64,000 nt of DNA from Odoribacter laneus YIT 12061 (lineage in GTDB: Bacteria; Bacteroidota; Bacteroidia; Bacteroidales; Marinifilaceae). The notes beneath the pieces were generated by a model. It was not told the DNA's origin. It saw only the letters and a program-made list of their open reading frames with translations, and searched no databases. Position numbers and translations under genes: made by a program. Each line of letters starts with the position of its first letter. The first letter of the stretch is position 1. The DNA is taken from NCBI RefSeq assembly GCF_000243215.1, contig NZ_JH594596.1:2115194-2179193 (forward strand). The letters are read 5' to 3'. Positions 43,113 through 52,241 of this stretch are shown here, piece by piece.

Positions 43113-43970
43113 ATGAAAGTGATAAGAGTATTTCCGCGAAAAACAAGTGCGACTCCCGATGATAGTAGTGTAAGAATAAGGACAATGCCAACATTATTCG
43201 ATGAAGCGGATGAGGTTCACATATCTACCACATTCACATGGGATTTACAATGGACAGAGAAAGCTGTAAAGCAATGGCGGGGTGTAGGTCGTGTAAAAGT
43301 AGGTGGCCCTGCATTTTATGAGGAAGGCGGAGAATTTACGCCCGGAATGTATTTGAAAGAAGGGTATGTAGTAACAAGTCGGGGATGTCCAAATCGTTGT
43401 TGGTTTTGCAGTGTGCCGAAACGAGAAGGGTATAAGGTTAGGGAATTAAAAATTCGGGACGGCTGGATCGTTATGGATGATAATTTATTAGCTTGTTCAA
43501 ACGAACATATTGAGAATGTTTTTAATATGTTGAAAAGACAAAAGGTACGACCTATATTTACAGGTGGCTTAGAAGCTAAATTATTAAGCCGAAAAATGGC
43601 CGAAAAATTGAAAGAATTAAAGCCTCAAAGATTGTATTTTGCCTATGATACTCCGGATGATTTAGAATTTTTAAGAGAAGCCGGAAAATATTTAAGGGAA
43701 TCCGGCTTCAGTGAAAAAAGTCATTGTTTACGTTGCTATGTACTTATTGGATATAAAGGAGATAGTGAATTAAAAGCATTTAAGCGTATGCAAGAAACTT
43801 TTGAAGCCGGATTTATGCCTATGGCCATGCTGTATAGGGACGATAGTGGTAAATACGATAACCATTGGAGGAAATTTCAGCGTCAATGGGCTAATCCAAT
43901 AATTACTTATTGCAATTGTAATAAATATTTTAGAGATAAAAAGAATAGTCGGTTAGAACTATATTGTTAA
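43113..43970 (+). CDS. Phage radical SAM enzyme
   Basis: SRGCPNRCWFCSVPKREG (about residue 90) is the CX3CX2C cluster motif that binds [4Fe-4S] and SAM. The preceding VKVGGPAF and the following PIFTGGLEAKLLS and QRLYFAYDTPDDLEFLREAGKYL fit a B12-binding-less radical SAM (beta/alpha) barrel. A late cysteine group (CNCNKYF) could hold a second metal. Such proteins occur at the ends of late operons in gut phages; substrate unknown. 285 residues. It starts nine bases after the spanin, so is co-expressed with lysis genes, odd for a metabolic enzyme. Confidence 0.8.
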   Translation: MKVIRVFPRKTSATPDDSSVRIRTMPTLFDEADEVHISTTFTWDLQWTEKAVKQWRGVGRVKVGGPAFYEEGGEFTPGMYLKEGYVVTSRGCPNRCWFCSVPKREGYKVRELKIRDGWIVMDDNLLACSNEHIENVFNMLKRQKVRPIFTGGLEAKLLSRKMAEKLKELKPQRLYFAYDTPDDLEFLREAGKYLRESGFSEKSHCLRCYVLIGYKGDSELKAFKRMQETFEAGFMPMAMLYRDDSGKYDNHWRKFQRQWANPIITYCNCNKYFRDKKNSRLELYC

Positions 43971-43980
43971 ACCGACTATT
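43944..43980 (+). terminator. Terminator of the plus-strand late operon
   Basis: Perfect 11-bp stem AATAGTCGGTT (43944-43954) with AACCGACTATT (43970-43980) overlapping the end of the radical SAM gene; the following sequence is CAAAAAAGC. Confidence 0.7.
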
Positions 43981-44174
43981 CAAAAAAGCTAATTTTCAGT
44001 AATCCAAATTTCTGATTCATTCTTTTATCACAAAGAAAACATTAGCTTCCCCCTGGTTGCTTTCTCCCAAGTCACCCCTCTTTGATGGCGGCACCCCACA
44101 CTTTATAAATAGCCACGCTTTTTAGATTGCAGTATTTTAACCTGTTTTTCAGTTATTGAACTATATGGAAAATA

Positions 44175-44271
44175 GTCCACGCCTATTAAGCTTCCGGATA
44201 ACCGTCCGATATGTATCGAACTTAGCGGACTGAAGGAATACGGTTAAAACAAATGCAAAAAAAGCGTGGAC
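44175..44271 (+). ncRNA. Hairpin domain upstream of the phage structured element
   Basis: GTCCACGC (44175-44182) pairs with GCGTGGAC (44264-44271), AACCGT (44200) with ACGGTT (44240), and GTCCG (44204) with CGGAC (44226). The 3' strand of this stem also serves as the upstream arm of the next element, so the two folds compete. It lies in the 640-base gap between convergent late clusters; the rest of that gap holds no gene I can support. Confidence 0.5.
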
Positions 44272-44416
44272 AATGTTGCAGCTTCCCTCAGGTTCCGCTA
44301 AGACCCCATTATCGACTACAACACGCCCACGCTAACTGTATATATACATTTATCCTTAGTATATAATCAACGTAGAAAATGTGTTTAAGTTTCGATAATG
44401 TCTAGAATTTAGCGGA
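44263..44416 (+). ncRNA. Structured non-coding element, copy 5 (phage copy)
   Basis: Same plan as copies 1-4. TCCGCTAA (44294-44301) pairs with TTAGCGGA (44409-44416), and CATTATCGA (44307-44315) with TCGATAATG (44392-44400). The loop CCACGCT (44327-44333) is complementary to the upstream arm AGCGTGG (44263-44269), with TGTTG (44274) / CAACA (44319) extending it. The 3' flank TTAGCGGATTCGAGA parallels TTGGCGATTAGAGA of copy 2. Confidence 0.55.
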
Positions 44417-44610
44417 TTCGAGAAAGACAACTTAATGCACAGCTTTCGAGCATTTCTATTTAAAAGAACTACTTATCTCCTATGTTAGGAGTTCACAAAG
44501 TAATATAAAATCATTCAAATATGCAAAAATTATAAAAAAAATTATGTTTTGTTATTATAAAATAATTTTATAATCTAATTCGTATTAGGAAAGTGAATGG
44601 TAAGGATAGA

Positions 44611-45108
44611 CTAAAAAAGCCGGTATGGTCTTCGGAGGGGTTTAATTCTTCGCTCCAATCGCATAGAAAGATTCTCTAAGTTTTTATCTGCTCTCTGTTT
44701 AAAGGTTTGGGCTTCATTTGGTAGTTTAGCTTCTAACCAACGATAGATTACCCACGACACAAGATAATTATAAATCGCCCTGTCGATACCAGAAGTTGCT
44801 TGCTGTGCAAACGAATCAGGCATATTGAGAATTGTATAAAAATCCTCATCAAGTTTTGTTGTATTTTCATACTCTTCTCCTCTTTGTATCGTATTTTGTC
44901 TAATATATGGCGAACATTTGTCATTTACGGTTTCAATGGCTTCTTTGAAGAAAGTACGGAATATTAGCAATTGATCTTGGTCTAAAATAATAGAATCCAT
45001 CAGGTGCCCTTGTCCTTGACTTTGATATATTTTAGCCAAATTAATTGTTTCATGTTCTACCCGACGACGAATCTCTGCGGAACTTATCCAAATATCGATT
45101 AATATCAT
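44611..45108 (-). CDS. Phage structural protein after portal, 165 aa
   Basis: Helical protein ending in a basic tail (RRIKPLRRPYRLF), last gene of the minus-strand portal operon, nine bases after portal. No family recognised. Position next to portal and tail genes suggests a head-tail adaptor or tail completion protein. The repeated Arg/Gln-rich helices and a start of IDIWISSAEIRRRVEHETINLAKIY suggest a compact helical ring subunit. Kept at moderate confidence because only context supports it. Confidence 0.6.
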   Translation of the reverse strand: MILIDIWISSAEIRRRVEHETINLAKIYQSQGQGHLMDSIILDQDQLLIFRTFFKEAIETVNDKCSPYIRQNTIQRGEEYENTTKLDEDFYTILNMPDSFAQQATSGIDRAIYNYLVSWVIYRWLEAKLPNEAQTFKQRADKNLENLSMRLERRIKPLRRPYRLF

Positions 45109-45117
45109 GGTATTTTA

Positions 45118-47115
45118 TTATTGATTTTCTGCTGGATTGAAATGTGTTATATTATTAAGTTGTTGTAAGGTTTGCGGCGGCAAATTCTGATCTTTTTGTT
45201 CATCTGCTACAGTTCTTTTTAACTCATTTTGCTGTTGTTGAACTTGTGTTTTAAAATCGCGAATCGATTGTAAAAGTTTGTCAGCGAAAGGGAATGAACC
45301 ATTTTCGAGTAGCATTTCAACATTAATTTGTCCCATCTCTAAGAGGCGTAGAAGGAGTTCGTTTTGAGTAATCCGATAAGCCGGAGTGGCTACACTTTCA
45401 CATATAGAAAGATCAAAATCAATGTTCCTAACTTTTTCTGGATTAAATATTTTAGCTTCATGTGAATAGGTGCTACCCACAATATTTAAGTAACGGATGT
45501 CTGTATAGTATTGTTGTTGCAGCTTCATAATTTTAGTATCCCTGTCTTCCCGAAGTTGCCGAAAGGATTCAAGTACATCTACAAGATTTGTCGCAGAATT
45601 CTGCGTTTGCTGATTATATAATGCAGCGGGGGTACCTGACTGTGGTTGTTGTCCTTGTAATGCACCGTATACTCCTGTAACATCTTTATAAAGTTCCATC
45701 TGTAAGCGAAGCATTTCAAAAGCTCCGGTTTGGGTTGTGTTTGCAATAATTTGTTGGGGAGGCGGTACACCAGGTAGTGGTTTGTAGTAAATAATTCCAT
45801 TATAGCTTACCCATTCCTCTGCTATTTCTTCCATGCTCATTGAATCGGGCTTGCAGTTCTCTGGAAACATCAGCACACCTTTGGCCGCTGCTCCCATGAT
45901 GAAATCCTGCATAGTTATTAATCTGTTGATGTATCGGTTTTGGTCTATAGCATCACCTACAAAGCTATGTACTTCACTGTCAAAAAAGGGATAGATTTTA
46001 AAAGTATAGGGATGACTTTTGTGCCAATAGGGTGTTTCACCCTCCTTCAAAACGTCACCAAAAGGGGAAAGAAAGCGATAGTACCAGTAACGATCTATAA
46101 ACCATTCATATTTTATGAGTTTCAAATTATTCTCTTGAATACCAAACGATAGTTGTTCCGTTAAACGACGGTTGTTTTCTTCTATTATCCGGGATTCGTC
46201 ATTGATTTCTATTTTGTACCATTCCCCTGTAAGGGTGTCGTGGACACGAAGTCGCTCCTTTGTTTCTTTTTGCCACACTTCAATCACTCTGCACCGCGAC
46301 ATGTCACTGGGTATAAAAAAGTCCATGTTTTTTAAACGTTCATCTGTCAGGGTATTTAGGTTTTGGGTTAGCAATTCTGTATCCGTTGTTTTGTACAATT
46401 CTCTCAGATATTTTGCTTTATATCGAGACCCGTCCGAAAAATTAGAAATTAAATCATTTAAGGCAATATCATGAATTTCTCCAATTAATGAACAATCCCA
46501 ATGTCGGACGTCTTCCATATTCGGGTCAAAAAATATACGGTTATAATTGATAAGATCTGTCCACACGTCCATAAGATCCATACTATCTCGCCATCCATAG
46601 GTGGTTTTAAAAAAAGTAGTACCAGTGATTAAGAAAACTTCTAAAGCACGACGATCTAATTCCCATAGCTTATTCCGTTGATAGTTTGTTTGTATGGCGG
46701 CACTCATCATTTCACCCAATTTCTGCTCATCACGGTCACGTGCCACACAAATTGATTCAGTTTGAGTCGTTGCAAATTGCCCTAATACAGAACGAACTAA
46801 TCCTCTAATAAGATTGTTTTTTAACGGGACTTTCCCTTGAGATTTAATATAATTTTCTTCTGTTATTTTTTTGCCTGTAACAGGATGACGTATATAATCT
46901 CCCCATTGATTACCAAAAGTATACATACGACATCTCTGCGCTTCTTTGCGAAAGTTGTCAAGTGAAGCATAAGCATTGTATGCGCTAAGTAATACTTCCC
47001 TATTTTTCGATGTATAATCAGCAGAACAAGAATCTATAATTTTATTCTTTTCTTTTCCGGTAGCCACATATTTTTTGTAAATGGCTAAATTGATTTTATC
47101 TTGTCCCTTCGTCAT
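45118..47115 (-). CDS. Portal protein, 665 aa
   Basis: Dodecameric gate through which DNA passes. The first third has RMYTFGNQWGDYIRHPVTGK, then NNLIRGLVRSVLGQFATTQTES and FKTTYGWRDSMDLMDVWTDLINYNRIFFDPN, a pattern of podovirus/crAss-like portals. The middle beta wing is followed by LQMELYKDVTGVYGALQGQQPQSGTPAALYNQQTQNSATNLVDVLESF, the typical clip/stem helix region; the C-terminal coiled barrel is Gln-rich (VQQQQNELKRTVADEQKDQNLP). Full length. It overlaps the upstream tail gene by four bases. Confidence 0.82.
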   Translation of the reverse strand: MTKGQDKINLAIYKKYVATGKEKNKIIDSCSADYTSKNREVLLSAYNAYASLDNFRKEAQRCRMYTFGNQWGDYIRHPVTGKKITEENYIKSQGKVPLKNNLIRGLVRSVLGQFATTQTESICVARDRDEQKLGEMMSAAIQTNYQRNKLWELDRRALEVFLITGTTFFKTTYGWRDSMDLMDVWTDLINYNRIFFDPNMEDVRHWDCSLIGEIHDIALNDLISNFSDGSRYKAKYLRELYKTTDTELLTQNLNTLTDERLKNMDFFIPSDMSRCRVIEVWQKETKERLRVHDTLTGEWYKIEINDESRIIEENNRRLTEQLSFGIQENNLKLIKYEWFIDRYWYYRFLSPFGDVLKEGETPYWHKSHPYTFKIYPFFDSEVHSFVGDAIDQNRYINRLITMQDFIMGAAAKGVLMFPENCKPDSMSMEEIAEEWVSYNGIIYYKPLPGVPPPQQIIANTTQTGAFEMLRLQMELYKDVTGVYGALQGQQPQSGTPAALYNQQTQNSATNLVDVLESFRQLREDRDTKIMKLQQQYYTDIRYLNIVGSTYSHEAKIFNPEKVRNIDFDLSICESVATPAYRITQNELLLRLLEMGQINVEMLLENGSFPFADKLLQSIRDFKTQVQQQQNELKRTVADEQKDQNLPPQTLQQLNNITHFNPAENQ

Positions 47116-49652
47116 TTTATTTTGTCATTTAAATAGGTGTTATACCACGTTGTTTCAATATAGTCAATACGACTATCGGAGTTTAATTCACCACCAAACA
47201 GTAGTGAAAAGTACCTGTATTTGTTTGCAGTAAGTAGACCTGTATCTATATCTCGATATTTACCTGCTTTAATTTTTTGGGAAGATTTTAAGACAAAATT
47301 TGATGCATCAGTAGAAGAAAGAGTAAATAGTCCTGCCTCTGAAGCTACATTCAGATAGGAACGAAATAAATAACGCTGGAGATTTTTAAATCGTTGTGTG
47401 TTGAGTTTTAAAGGACGAAGAAGAATAAGAACTGAAACAGAGGAATTGGTTTCATCGGAAATATTCAAAATTTTATTATTTACAATACCAAACAAATATG
47501 GAAATGAATTATATACGGGTAAAAAAATGTGGGTATTCATGTACCAAACTTGTGTGTTTAGGTTATATACATAAGCATAGGGAACTGATCTACTTATAAT
47601 CAGAAGTTCATTTTCTTGATAATTGTAATGAATTGTTATATCGGGTCGTTGAATAAAGTCCAGATAGGAAAGAGAGTCGAATATTAATTTAGGGAAAAGT
47701 CTTTTTTTTATATCCTGAAAATGTGGGATTTGCATGAATGGTTTCGTAGTATTTAATTGAGAGGAAATTGCAACCGGTGTACTGCCAGTAATTAAAAAAG
47801 CACCTCTGCTTGTAAGAAAAAAAACTGCACCTGCTACGTTTTTAATTGTACCGGGCAATGCGATTTCTTCTGCTACAGGAACAACATTACTATAAACAGT
47901 ACTGCCTGAACCTATTCCAAAAATATAAATACCTAAGTTTGTAAAGACATATAATGGGAATTGACCAAATTGTCCTTCAGAAACAGGAATAGCATTTGTT
48001 GCCATACCGATAACTTTGCCATTTACAATATAAGTGTTTTCGTTTAGAAAAATAAATGGATTTTGAAGTGCTGAAACTTTAATCTTATTTTCTTCAGAAA
48101 CATGAAGCAATATAATTGCATAAGTAAATTTAAAGGTAGTTTCAGTGAGAATTGTAATATCTTCTAAAGAAGAATCCATGTAGTAAGCTAAATTCAGATT
48201 GGGATGAGGTTTCAATGACAAGGTTCTTCTTTTTAGTATCATATCATTTTTATCGGTGAAAGTTATAACGGCTTTACTAGCACGGGAATCGGGGTAAGAA
48301 AAGAAAGGGTTGATATAATAGTATTCTATGTCTTCGCTCTGGCTAAGAACGTAGGAATTAAATGAAGAATCAATATTTATATAAATTTGGATAAAAGCTT
48401 TTTGAATTTTTATTAATGTTTTGTCATCTTCAGGACGTTCAGAAGAACCTGGGCGTCTTCCTAGGGTCTTTTTATTAACAACGAAATTTTGTAATTTGAA
48501 TCCGCGAAAAAAATGGGTCTGAATGTTAGCAATATGTAGGCGTTGATTATATGTGTAAGTATAAGCGGCTGAAAGGTTGTGGTGAGAAAAACTATCTACA
48601 GGTAAAGTCGGTTGATGAACCAGATTTTGAAGTGTTGCTATATCAATTTTTTCAGGGAATATAACTTTCAAGTTGTCTGATTTTAATGATAAGCTTTTAA
48701 TTAAGTAGAAATTCGTAACATTATCAATGTTTTTTATTATAGCGGTTTTATCAATATCTTGAGGACGTATTGATTTACGAGTGTATGGATTGGGTTTTTC
48801 TGGTGGCGTTATGTTTATAATAGAGTCTTCAATTTTTTTAAACTTTTCTGTTATAACCCCTAATTCCTCTGAAATAAAAAAATCTATATCTGTAATTATA
48901 TCATTCCAGTCTGAAAGATTGTATATCTCCATTTCACAAGAAAGATAAAACAATTCTGCATTTGCTGTAGAACTTTCTTTTATAAATGTATTATTATCGT
49001 AGGCAAGTATGGATTTATATGGATGGAGGGGAAAACAAGGAAAAATGAAATAAGGAGATGAATGAAGCATATAAGATCCGTCATACATCCTAAGCGCATA
49101 CCGCAATAGGTAAGCTCCGCATAAAAGATAAGCTGAATCTTCTTTCCACCGATTTTTGATAATCATTGCCTCCATTGCAGCTTGTACATCAGTAACAGAA
49201 CCTTCTATAGCAGTAAAATCTGTTATTGAATTAGAAACAATACATTGTATTGTAGCTTGCGGAAAGGGAGGTTTGAATCCAAGTTGTTTATAGTAACCAT
49301 TTTTATAAAGTAGATAATAAAAGCCTTCTCCTGTTGAGAGAATAAGTGTATTACCAATATGTTCTATATGGGTAATAGTAGCAGACAATTCACATACTAA
49401 TTTAGGAGAGTTTAAAATATCCGTATATAATTGTTTCTCCTTAACTGCAATCCAGTTATTTATTTTATTATTTGAATGAATATAAACAATATCATAAGTA
49501 TCTTTGAGGGTTGCATATTCTTTCCCTTCTGTAACTGGATGAAAAGACTGGTCTTTTTTACGCAAATTTATTAAATAGAGCATATCGCCATCCGATGAAG
49601 TTGAATCGGGTAAAGCATGGCTTATGCCGTTGAGCACTATTTTTGTCTGCAT
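47112..49652 (-). CDS. Putative beta-propeller tail/stabilization protein, 846 aa
   Basis: Large beta-rich protein with no signal peptide. It starts KIVLNGISHALPDSTSSDGDMLYLINLRKK and has repeated strand blocks (IEHIGNTLILSTGEGFYYLLY, FGQFPLYVFTNLGIYIFGIGSGS, AGAVFFLTSRGAFLITGS) that read as propeller blades in the C-terminal half. P22 gp10 and crAss-like hub proteins have this size and place beside portal. The middle (residues 260-420) is a less ordered insertion with FFRGFKLQNFVVNKK. Function by analogy: tail hub or channel-closing protein. Coupled to portal by ATGA overlap. Confidence 0.65.
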   Translation of the reverse strand: MQTKIVLNGISHALPDSTSSDGDMLYLINLRKKDQSFHPVTEGKEYATLKDTYDIVYIHSNNKINNWIAVKEKQLYTDILNSPKLVCELSATITHIEHIGNTLILSTGEGFYYLLYKNGYYKQLGFKPPFPQATIQCIVSNSITDFTAIEGSVTDVQAAMEAMIIKNRWKEDSAYLLCGAYLLRYALRMYDGSYMLHSSPYFIFPCFPLHPYKSILAYDNNTFIKESSTANAELFYLSCEMEIYNLSDWNDIITDIDFFISEELGVITEKFKKIEDSIINITPPEKPNPYTRKSIRPQDIDKTAIIKNIDNVTNFYLIKSLSLKSDNLKVIFPEKIDIATLQNLVHQPTLPVDSFSHHNLSAAYTYTYNQRLHIANIQTHFFRGFKLQNFVVNKKTLGRRPGSSERPEDDKTLIKIQKAFIQIYINIDSSFNSYVLSQSEDIEYYYINPFFSYPDSRASKAVITFTDKNDMILKRRTLSLKPHPNLNLAYYMDSSLEDITILTETTFKFTYAIILLHVSEENKIKVSALQNPFIFLNENTYIVNGKVIGMATNAIPVSEGQFGQFPLYVFTNLGIYIFGIGSGSTVYSNVVPVAEEIALPGTIKNVAGAVFFLTSRGAFLITGSTPVAISSQLNTTKPFMQIPHFQDIKKRLFPKLIFDSLSYLDFIQRPDITIHYNYQENELLIISRSVPYAYVYNLNTQVWYMNTHIFLPVYNSFPYLFGIVNNKILNISDETNSSVSVLILLRPLKLNTQRFKNLQRYLFRSYLNVASEAGLFTLSSTDASNFVLKSSQKIKAGKYRDIDTGLLTANKYRYFSLLFGGELNSDSRIDYIETTWYNTYLNDKIK

Positions 49653-49719
49653 GAACTATCATTTTTATTGAGATTATGTGTTTTCAGCAGAATATGCAAG
49701 TTGTAAATTAAGAATTAAA

Positions 49720-49749
49720 AAGTGGACCATGCCTATAAATAGCCCACTT
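49720..49749 (-). terminator. Terminator of the minus-strand early operon
   Basis: On the minus strand AAGTGG pairs with CCACTT across an 18-nt loop, followed by TTTTT. It lies just after the stop of the last early gene (49757) and before the tail gene start (49652). Confidence 0.65.
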
Positions 49750-49756
49750 AATAGCC

Positions 49757-50161
49757 TTAAATTGGAATATCAAAGTTTATAAAATTCGGTGGTAAAGTAT
49801 GTCTTTCAATCTCAGCACATTGAAGTAAACGATTACAGATGTAAATTTTTGATTTATGATTTTCGGTAATTTTTTGAAGAAATAATAAGCTATCGTTTTT
49901 AGAAAAAGAGTGCGTAGTTGAAAAAAAGAAATAATCAGCACTATTTACAGCAACTTTATATTGTCCATAGGTTTCGGAGAAATCATGTAGAATAAATTTT
50001 ACAAAAGTTTTGTAACCAGCTTCATGAATTTTATGAAGTTTCATTAACTGTTCAATGTCATTGGAGTTGATATTATGAGGTTGGATTATAATTCCATAAA
50101 TGTTATTTTTATCTGTCAGTTGAGGCTGATAAATGTTGATATATTTAAACTTTGTTTTCAT
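49757..50161 (-). CDS. Early-operon phage protein, 134 aa, unknown
   Basis: No family recognised. Mixed alpha/beta with a basic start (KTKFKYINIYQPQLTDKNNIYGIIIQPHN) and a central helix HEAGYKTFVKFILHDFSETYGQYKV. No membrane helix. It overlaps the preceding small gene by 17 nt and ends the minus-strand early operon that begins at 52241, so it is presumably an early regulatory or replication accessory protein. The terminator right after confirms the operon end. Confidence 0.6.
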   Translation of the reverse strand: MKTKFKYINIYQPQLTDKNNIYGIIIQPHNINSNDIEQLMKLHKIHEAGYKTFVKFILHDFSETYGQYKVAVNSADYFFFSTTHSFSKNDSLLFLQKITENHKSKIYICNRLLQCAEIERHTLPPNFINFDIPI

Positions 50162-50390
50162 GGCTATTTTGATTATAAGGAGTTATTGATAGGATTTTAA
50201 GTTTTGCCTTTTTCAATTTTTTTATTGTAGCATTTAATTTAGAAGGCGACACTGAAATAATTCTTTTACGTGCCGGAGTAACTTCATAGACAATACTAAT
50301 ATTGTCCTTTGTTTTTGTCTCTGCCTCGCGAAGAGCTTTAATTGCTTCATCGTGTTCTTCCTGGCAATGCTGATGATAAGATTTGTTCAT
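50145..50390 (-). CDS. Early-operon small charged protein, 81 aa
   Basis: Short helical protein: an N-terminal acidic helix (QEEHDEAIKALREAETKTKD) and a basic C-terminal half (ARKRIISVSPSKLNATIKKLKKAKLKILS). The basic half suggests nucleic-acid binding, but no known domain is visible. 15 bases after the DnaC-like gene and overlapping the next by 17. Likely early, DNA-associated. Confidence 0.6.
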   Translation of the reverse strand: MNKSYHQHCQEEHDEAIKALREAETKTKDNISIVYEVTPARKRIISVSPSKLNATIKKLKKAKLKILSITPYNQNSHENKV

Positions 50391-50405
50391 AATGAAAGTT
50401 AGTAG

Positions 50406-51005
50406 TTATGTTTGTATTCTTCTGGAAATTCCTATCAGGGGGATAATATTGAACATTTCCTGTCTTCTATCGCGAATAAAATCACCATAGAGGTTTTCTA
50501 CACCATTGGCATCGAGATTGGTTGTTATAAATGTTTTAATGCCGAATTCTTGCCATAAGCTGTATCTAACGTGAAGAATATGCTGCATTACATTGATTTG
50601 GGTTTTATATCGATATACAGGCACTGGTTCACGACCCAATTCATCAAAACCCATATTTATAGCACCATTAGGATAATTATTTTTACCGTAAGTGTATGAA
50701 TCTAAGCTTGCTCCCTCTGAAAAAGAAGTACAAATGTGTGTACAGGAATGTAGTAAAAACCCTTTTCTTTCCCGAATGAGATATTTTGAGAAGATCCGGA
50801 GTAAAGTGGATTTACCTGTACCTAAGTTGCCTTCCAGCCAAATACCTTTTTTGTTATTTAAATGTCCCGGACGATTTGTAAAATAATTAAAAAGATCAGC
50901 TACAACCGACCGATTATTGTCGTCTATTATGAAACAGGGACAAAGAGAACGTGCAAATTGTATAAATTCATTTTTAATTTTAATAATATCTTCAGGCTTT
51001 TCCAT
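50406..51005 (-). CDS. DnaC-like AAA+ helicase loader
   Basis: Loads the replicative helicase onto phage DNA. Walker A is GNLGTGKST (about residue 58), the Walker B region is INMGFDELGREP (about 115), sensor I is TFITTNLD (about 158), and the C-terminal arginine finger region is YGDFIRDRRQEMF. 199 residues; a short DnaC/IstB type lacking the N-terminal DnaB-binding domain. The open frame extends 12 codons to 51041, but the start at 51005 gives MEKPED and leaves a 14-nt overlap with the preceding gene. Confidence 0.85.
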   Translation of the reverse strand: MEKPEDIIKIKNEFIQFARSLCPCFIIDDNNRSVVADLFNYFTNRPGHLNNKKGIWLEGNLGTGKSTLLRIFSKYLIRERKGFLLHSCTHICTSFSEGASLDSYTYGKNNYPNGAINMGFDELGREPVPVYRYKTQINVMQHILHVRYSLWQEFGIKTFITTNLDANGVENLYGDFIRDRRQEMFNIIPLIGISRRIQT

Positions 51006-51687
51006 ATTCCGTCGTTTTAATCGGTTGTTGTGTTTTTTCATTGGCTTCCCATGTACGAATGGCCGCTTGCCAGTCTTTCATTTTATTTTTGCCAATCATC
51101 CAATTTTTTGCAGTGTAATGATTGATAAATTTTATAGGATCTATATTATTTTTCCTTTTTAAGCAGTAAGCCTTAACCCGTTCTAAAGTTGGGGGAATGA
51201 TATTTCTTTCCTTCGGTTCAAGGGGGGATTTAGGGGGAATATAGTTAATTTTTATTTTATTTTTTTTATTCTTTTCTTTCTTATTAGTATTACGTTCGTT
51301 ATTCGACAGTAATACATCCGTATAAAGTTTACTGTTATCACTGTCAAATGAATGCTTTTCCCATCTTGCAGCAATGCTCTGACGTGCCTTTTCGCTTTTT
51401 TCCTGTCTCTTTTTTAAGCGTCGAAGCACGGTGTTGGAATAAAATTTTTCACCTTTGAAAGCAAAGAGTTCAAAATTTTCTATTATGTCTTTAATTGTTT
51501 CGTAATCAGAATGTAATTCAAAAGAAATACGTTCGTATTCTGATCGAAGTATATAACCACCGTTTTCGTATAGCATTTCTACTATACACCAATATGCACC
51601 AATTCCTAACAGAGCATATCTCATCATCAACTTAACCATTTTAGGATCATTGCGAGCATAATAATTATGACTAAAATATTCCATCAT
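50992..51687 (-). CDS. Replication initiation protein (DUF4373/Lin1244-like, DnaD-type end)
   Basis: The N-terminal winged-helix type region EYFSHNYYARNDPKMVKLMMRYALLGIGAYWCIVEMLYENGGYIL matches the DUF4373/Lin1244 group of phage replication proteins (about residues 2-90). A charged linker follows, and the C-terminal IKFINHYTAKNWMIGKNKMKDWQAAIRTWE is the DnaD-like/primosome tail. It comes directly before the DnaC-like loader, the usual pair in such phages. The ORF can extend to 51735, but MMEYF overlapping the previous gene's end looks right. Confidence 0.8.
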   Translation of the reverse strand: MMEYFSHNYYARNDPKMVKLMMRYALLGIGAYWCIVEMLYENGGYILRSEYERISFELHSDYETIKDIIENFELFAFKGEKFYSNTVLRRLKKRQEKSEKARQSIAARWEKHSFDSDNSKLYTDVLLSNNERNTNKKEKNKKNKIKINYIPPKSPLEPKERNIIPPTLERVKAYCLKRKNNIDPIKFINHYTAKNWMIGKNKMKDWQAAIRTWEANEKTQQPIKTTEYGKA

Positions 51688-51982
51688 ATTCTTCTTTATT
51701 TTCCGGAGGAATGATTCCATAAACCCGATCCACATAACTTAATGAAGCAAGAAGCTCTAATCGTTCCCGTGAAATTTTTATAGCACCATTTCGTTTGCCA
51801 GAAATTTTTAGTGGAGTTATCAGTTTTTCTTTTATCCAGAGTTCCACATTTCTCCTTTTGTAAATTTTGTAAGCTTGTTTAAGTGTTAAGAATTTAGGCA
51901 AAACACCCGTATCTTCCAGACAACGTTTATATCCGGCTTCATAAGCTTGTGAAATAAGATTAGTTATATGGTGGGTATCCAT
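51671..51982 (-). CDS. Excisionase-like winged-helix DNA-binding protein, 103 aa
   Basis: LTLKQAYKIYKRRNVELWIKEKLITPLKISGKRNGAIKISRERLELLASL (about residues 32-82) is the MerR/excisionase-type wHTH arrangement (helix, turn, wing, arm). May act as excisionase/early regulator or as a replication-origin binding protein. Second gene of the early operon, overlapping the initiator start. The acidic C-terminal tail (PPENKEEYDGIF) is free. Assignment to Xis proper is uncertain because it is not next to the integrase. Confidence 0.6.
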   Translation of the reverse strand: MDTHHITNLISQAYEAGYKRCLEDTGVLPKFLTLKQAYKIYKRRNVELWIKEKLITPLKISGKRNGAIKISRERLELLASLSYVDRVYGIIPPENKEEYDGIF

Positions 51983-51986
51983 TTAT

Positions 51987-52241
51987 TTAATCTTTAAGTT
52001 GTGCCTCTAATACAGAAGTTTCTCCCATAGCCCGCTGTCTTTCTACTGATAGCTTTAATGCTTCATTGTAAATAATTCTATTGAAATAGTTACTATAGGG
52101 ATTTAATGTTGACGCAACAGCAGAACGTGAAAATTGAATTTGATATTGTTCCTTAATTCTTTGAATAATTACATAGAAATCGCCTCTCCGAAGGCAATTC
52201 TTTATTTTTTTAATTATTTCTGTATTTTTTTGTTTGTTCAT
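51987..52241 (-). CDS. Early-operon DNA-binding regulator, 84 aa
   Basis: First gene of the minus-strand early operon, opposite the repressor gene: by position a Cro-like or early activator protein. Sequence has helix-turn-helix character: QFSRSAVASTLNPYSNYFNRIIYNEALKLSVERQ, resembling the Bacteroidetes phage regulatory HTH with helix 3 at SAVASTLNP. Start ATG is within the repressor's promoter/operator region. Unclear family, but a DNA-binding role is likely. Confidence 0.6.
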   Translation of the reverse strand: MNKQKNTEIIKKIKNCLRRGDFYVIIQRIKEQYQIQFSRSAVASTLNPYSNYFNRIIYNEALKLSVERQRAMGETSVLEAQLKD

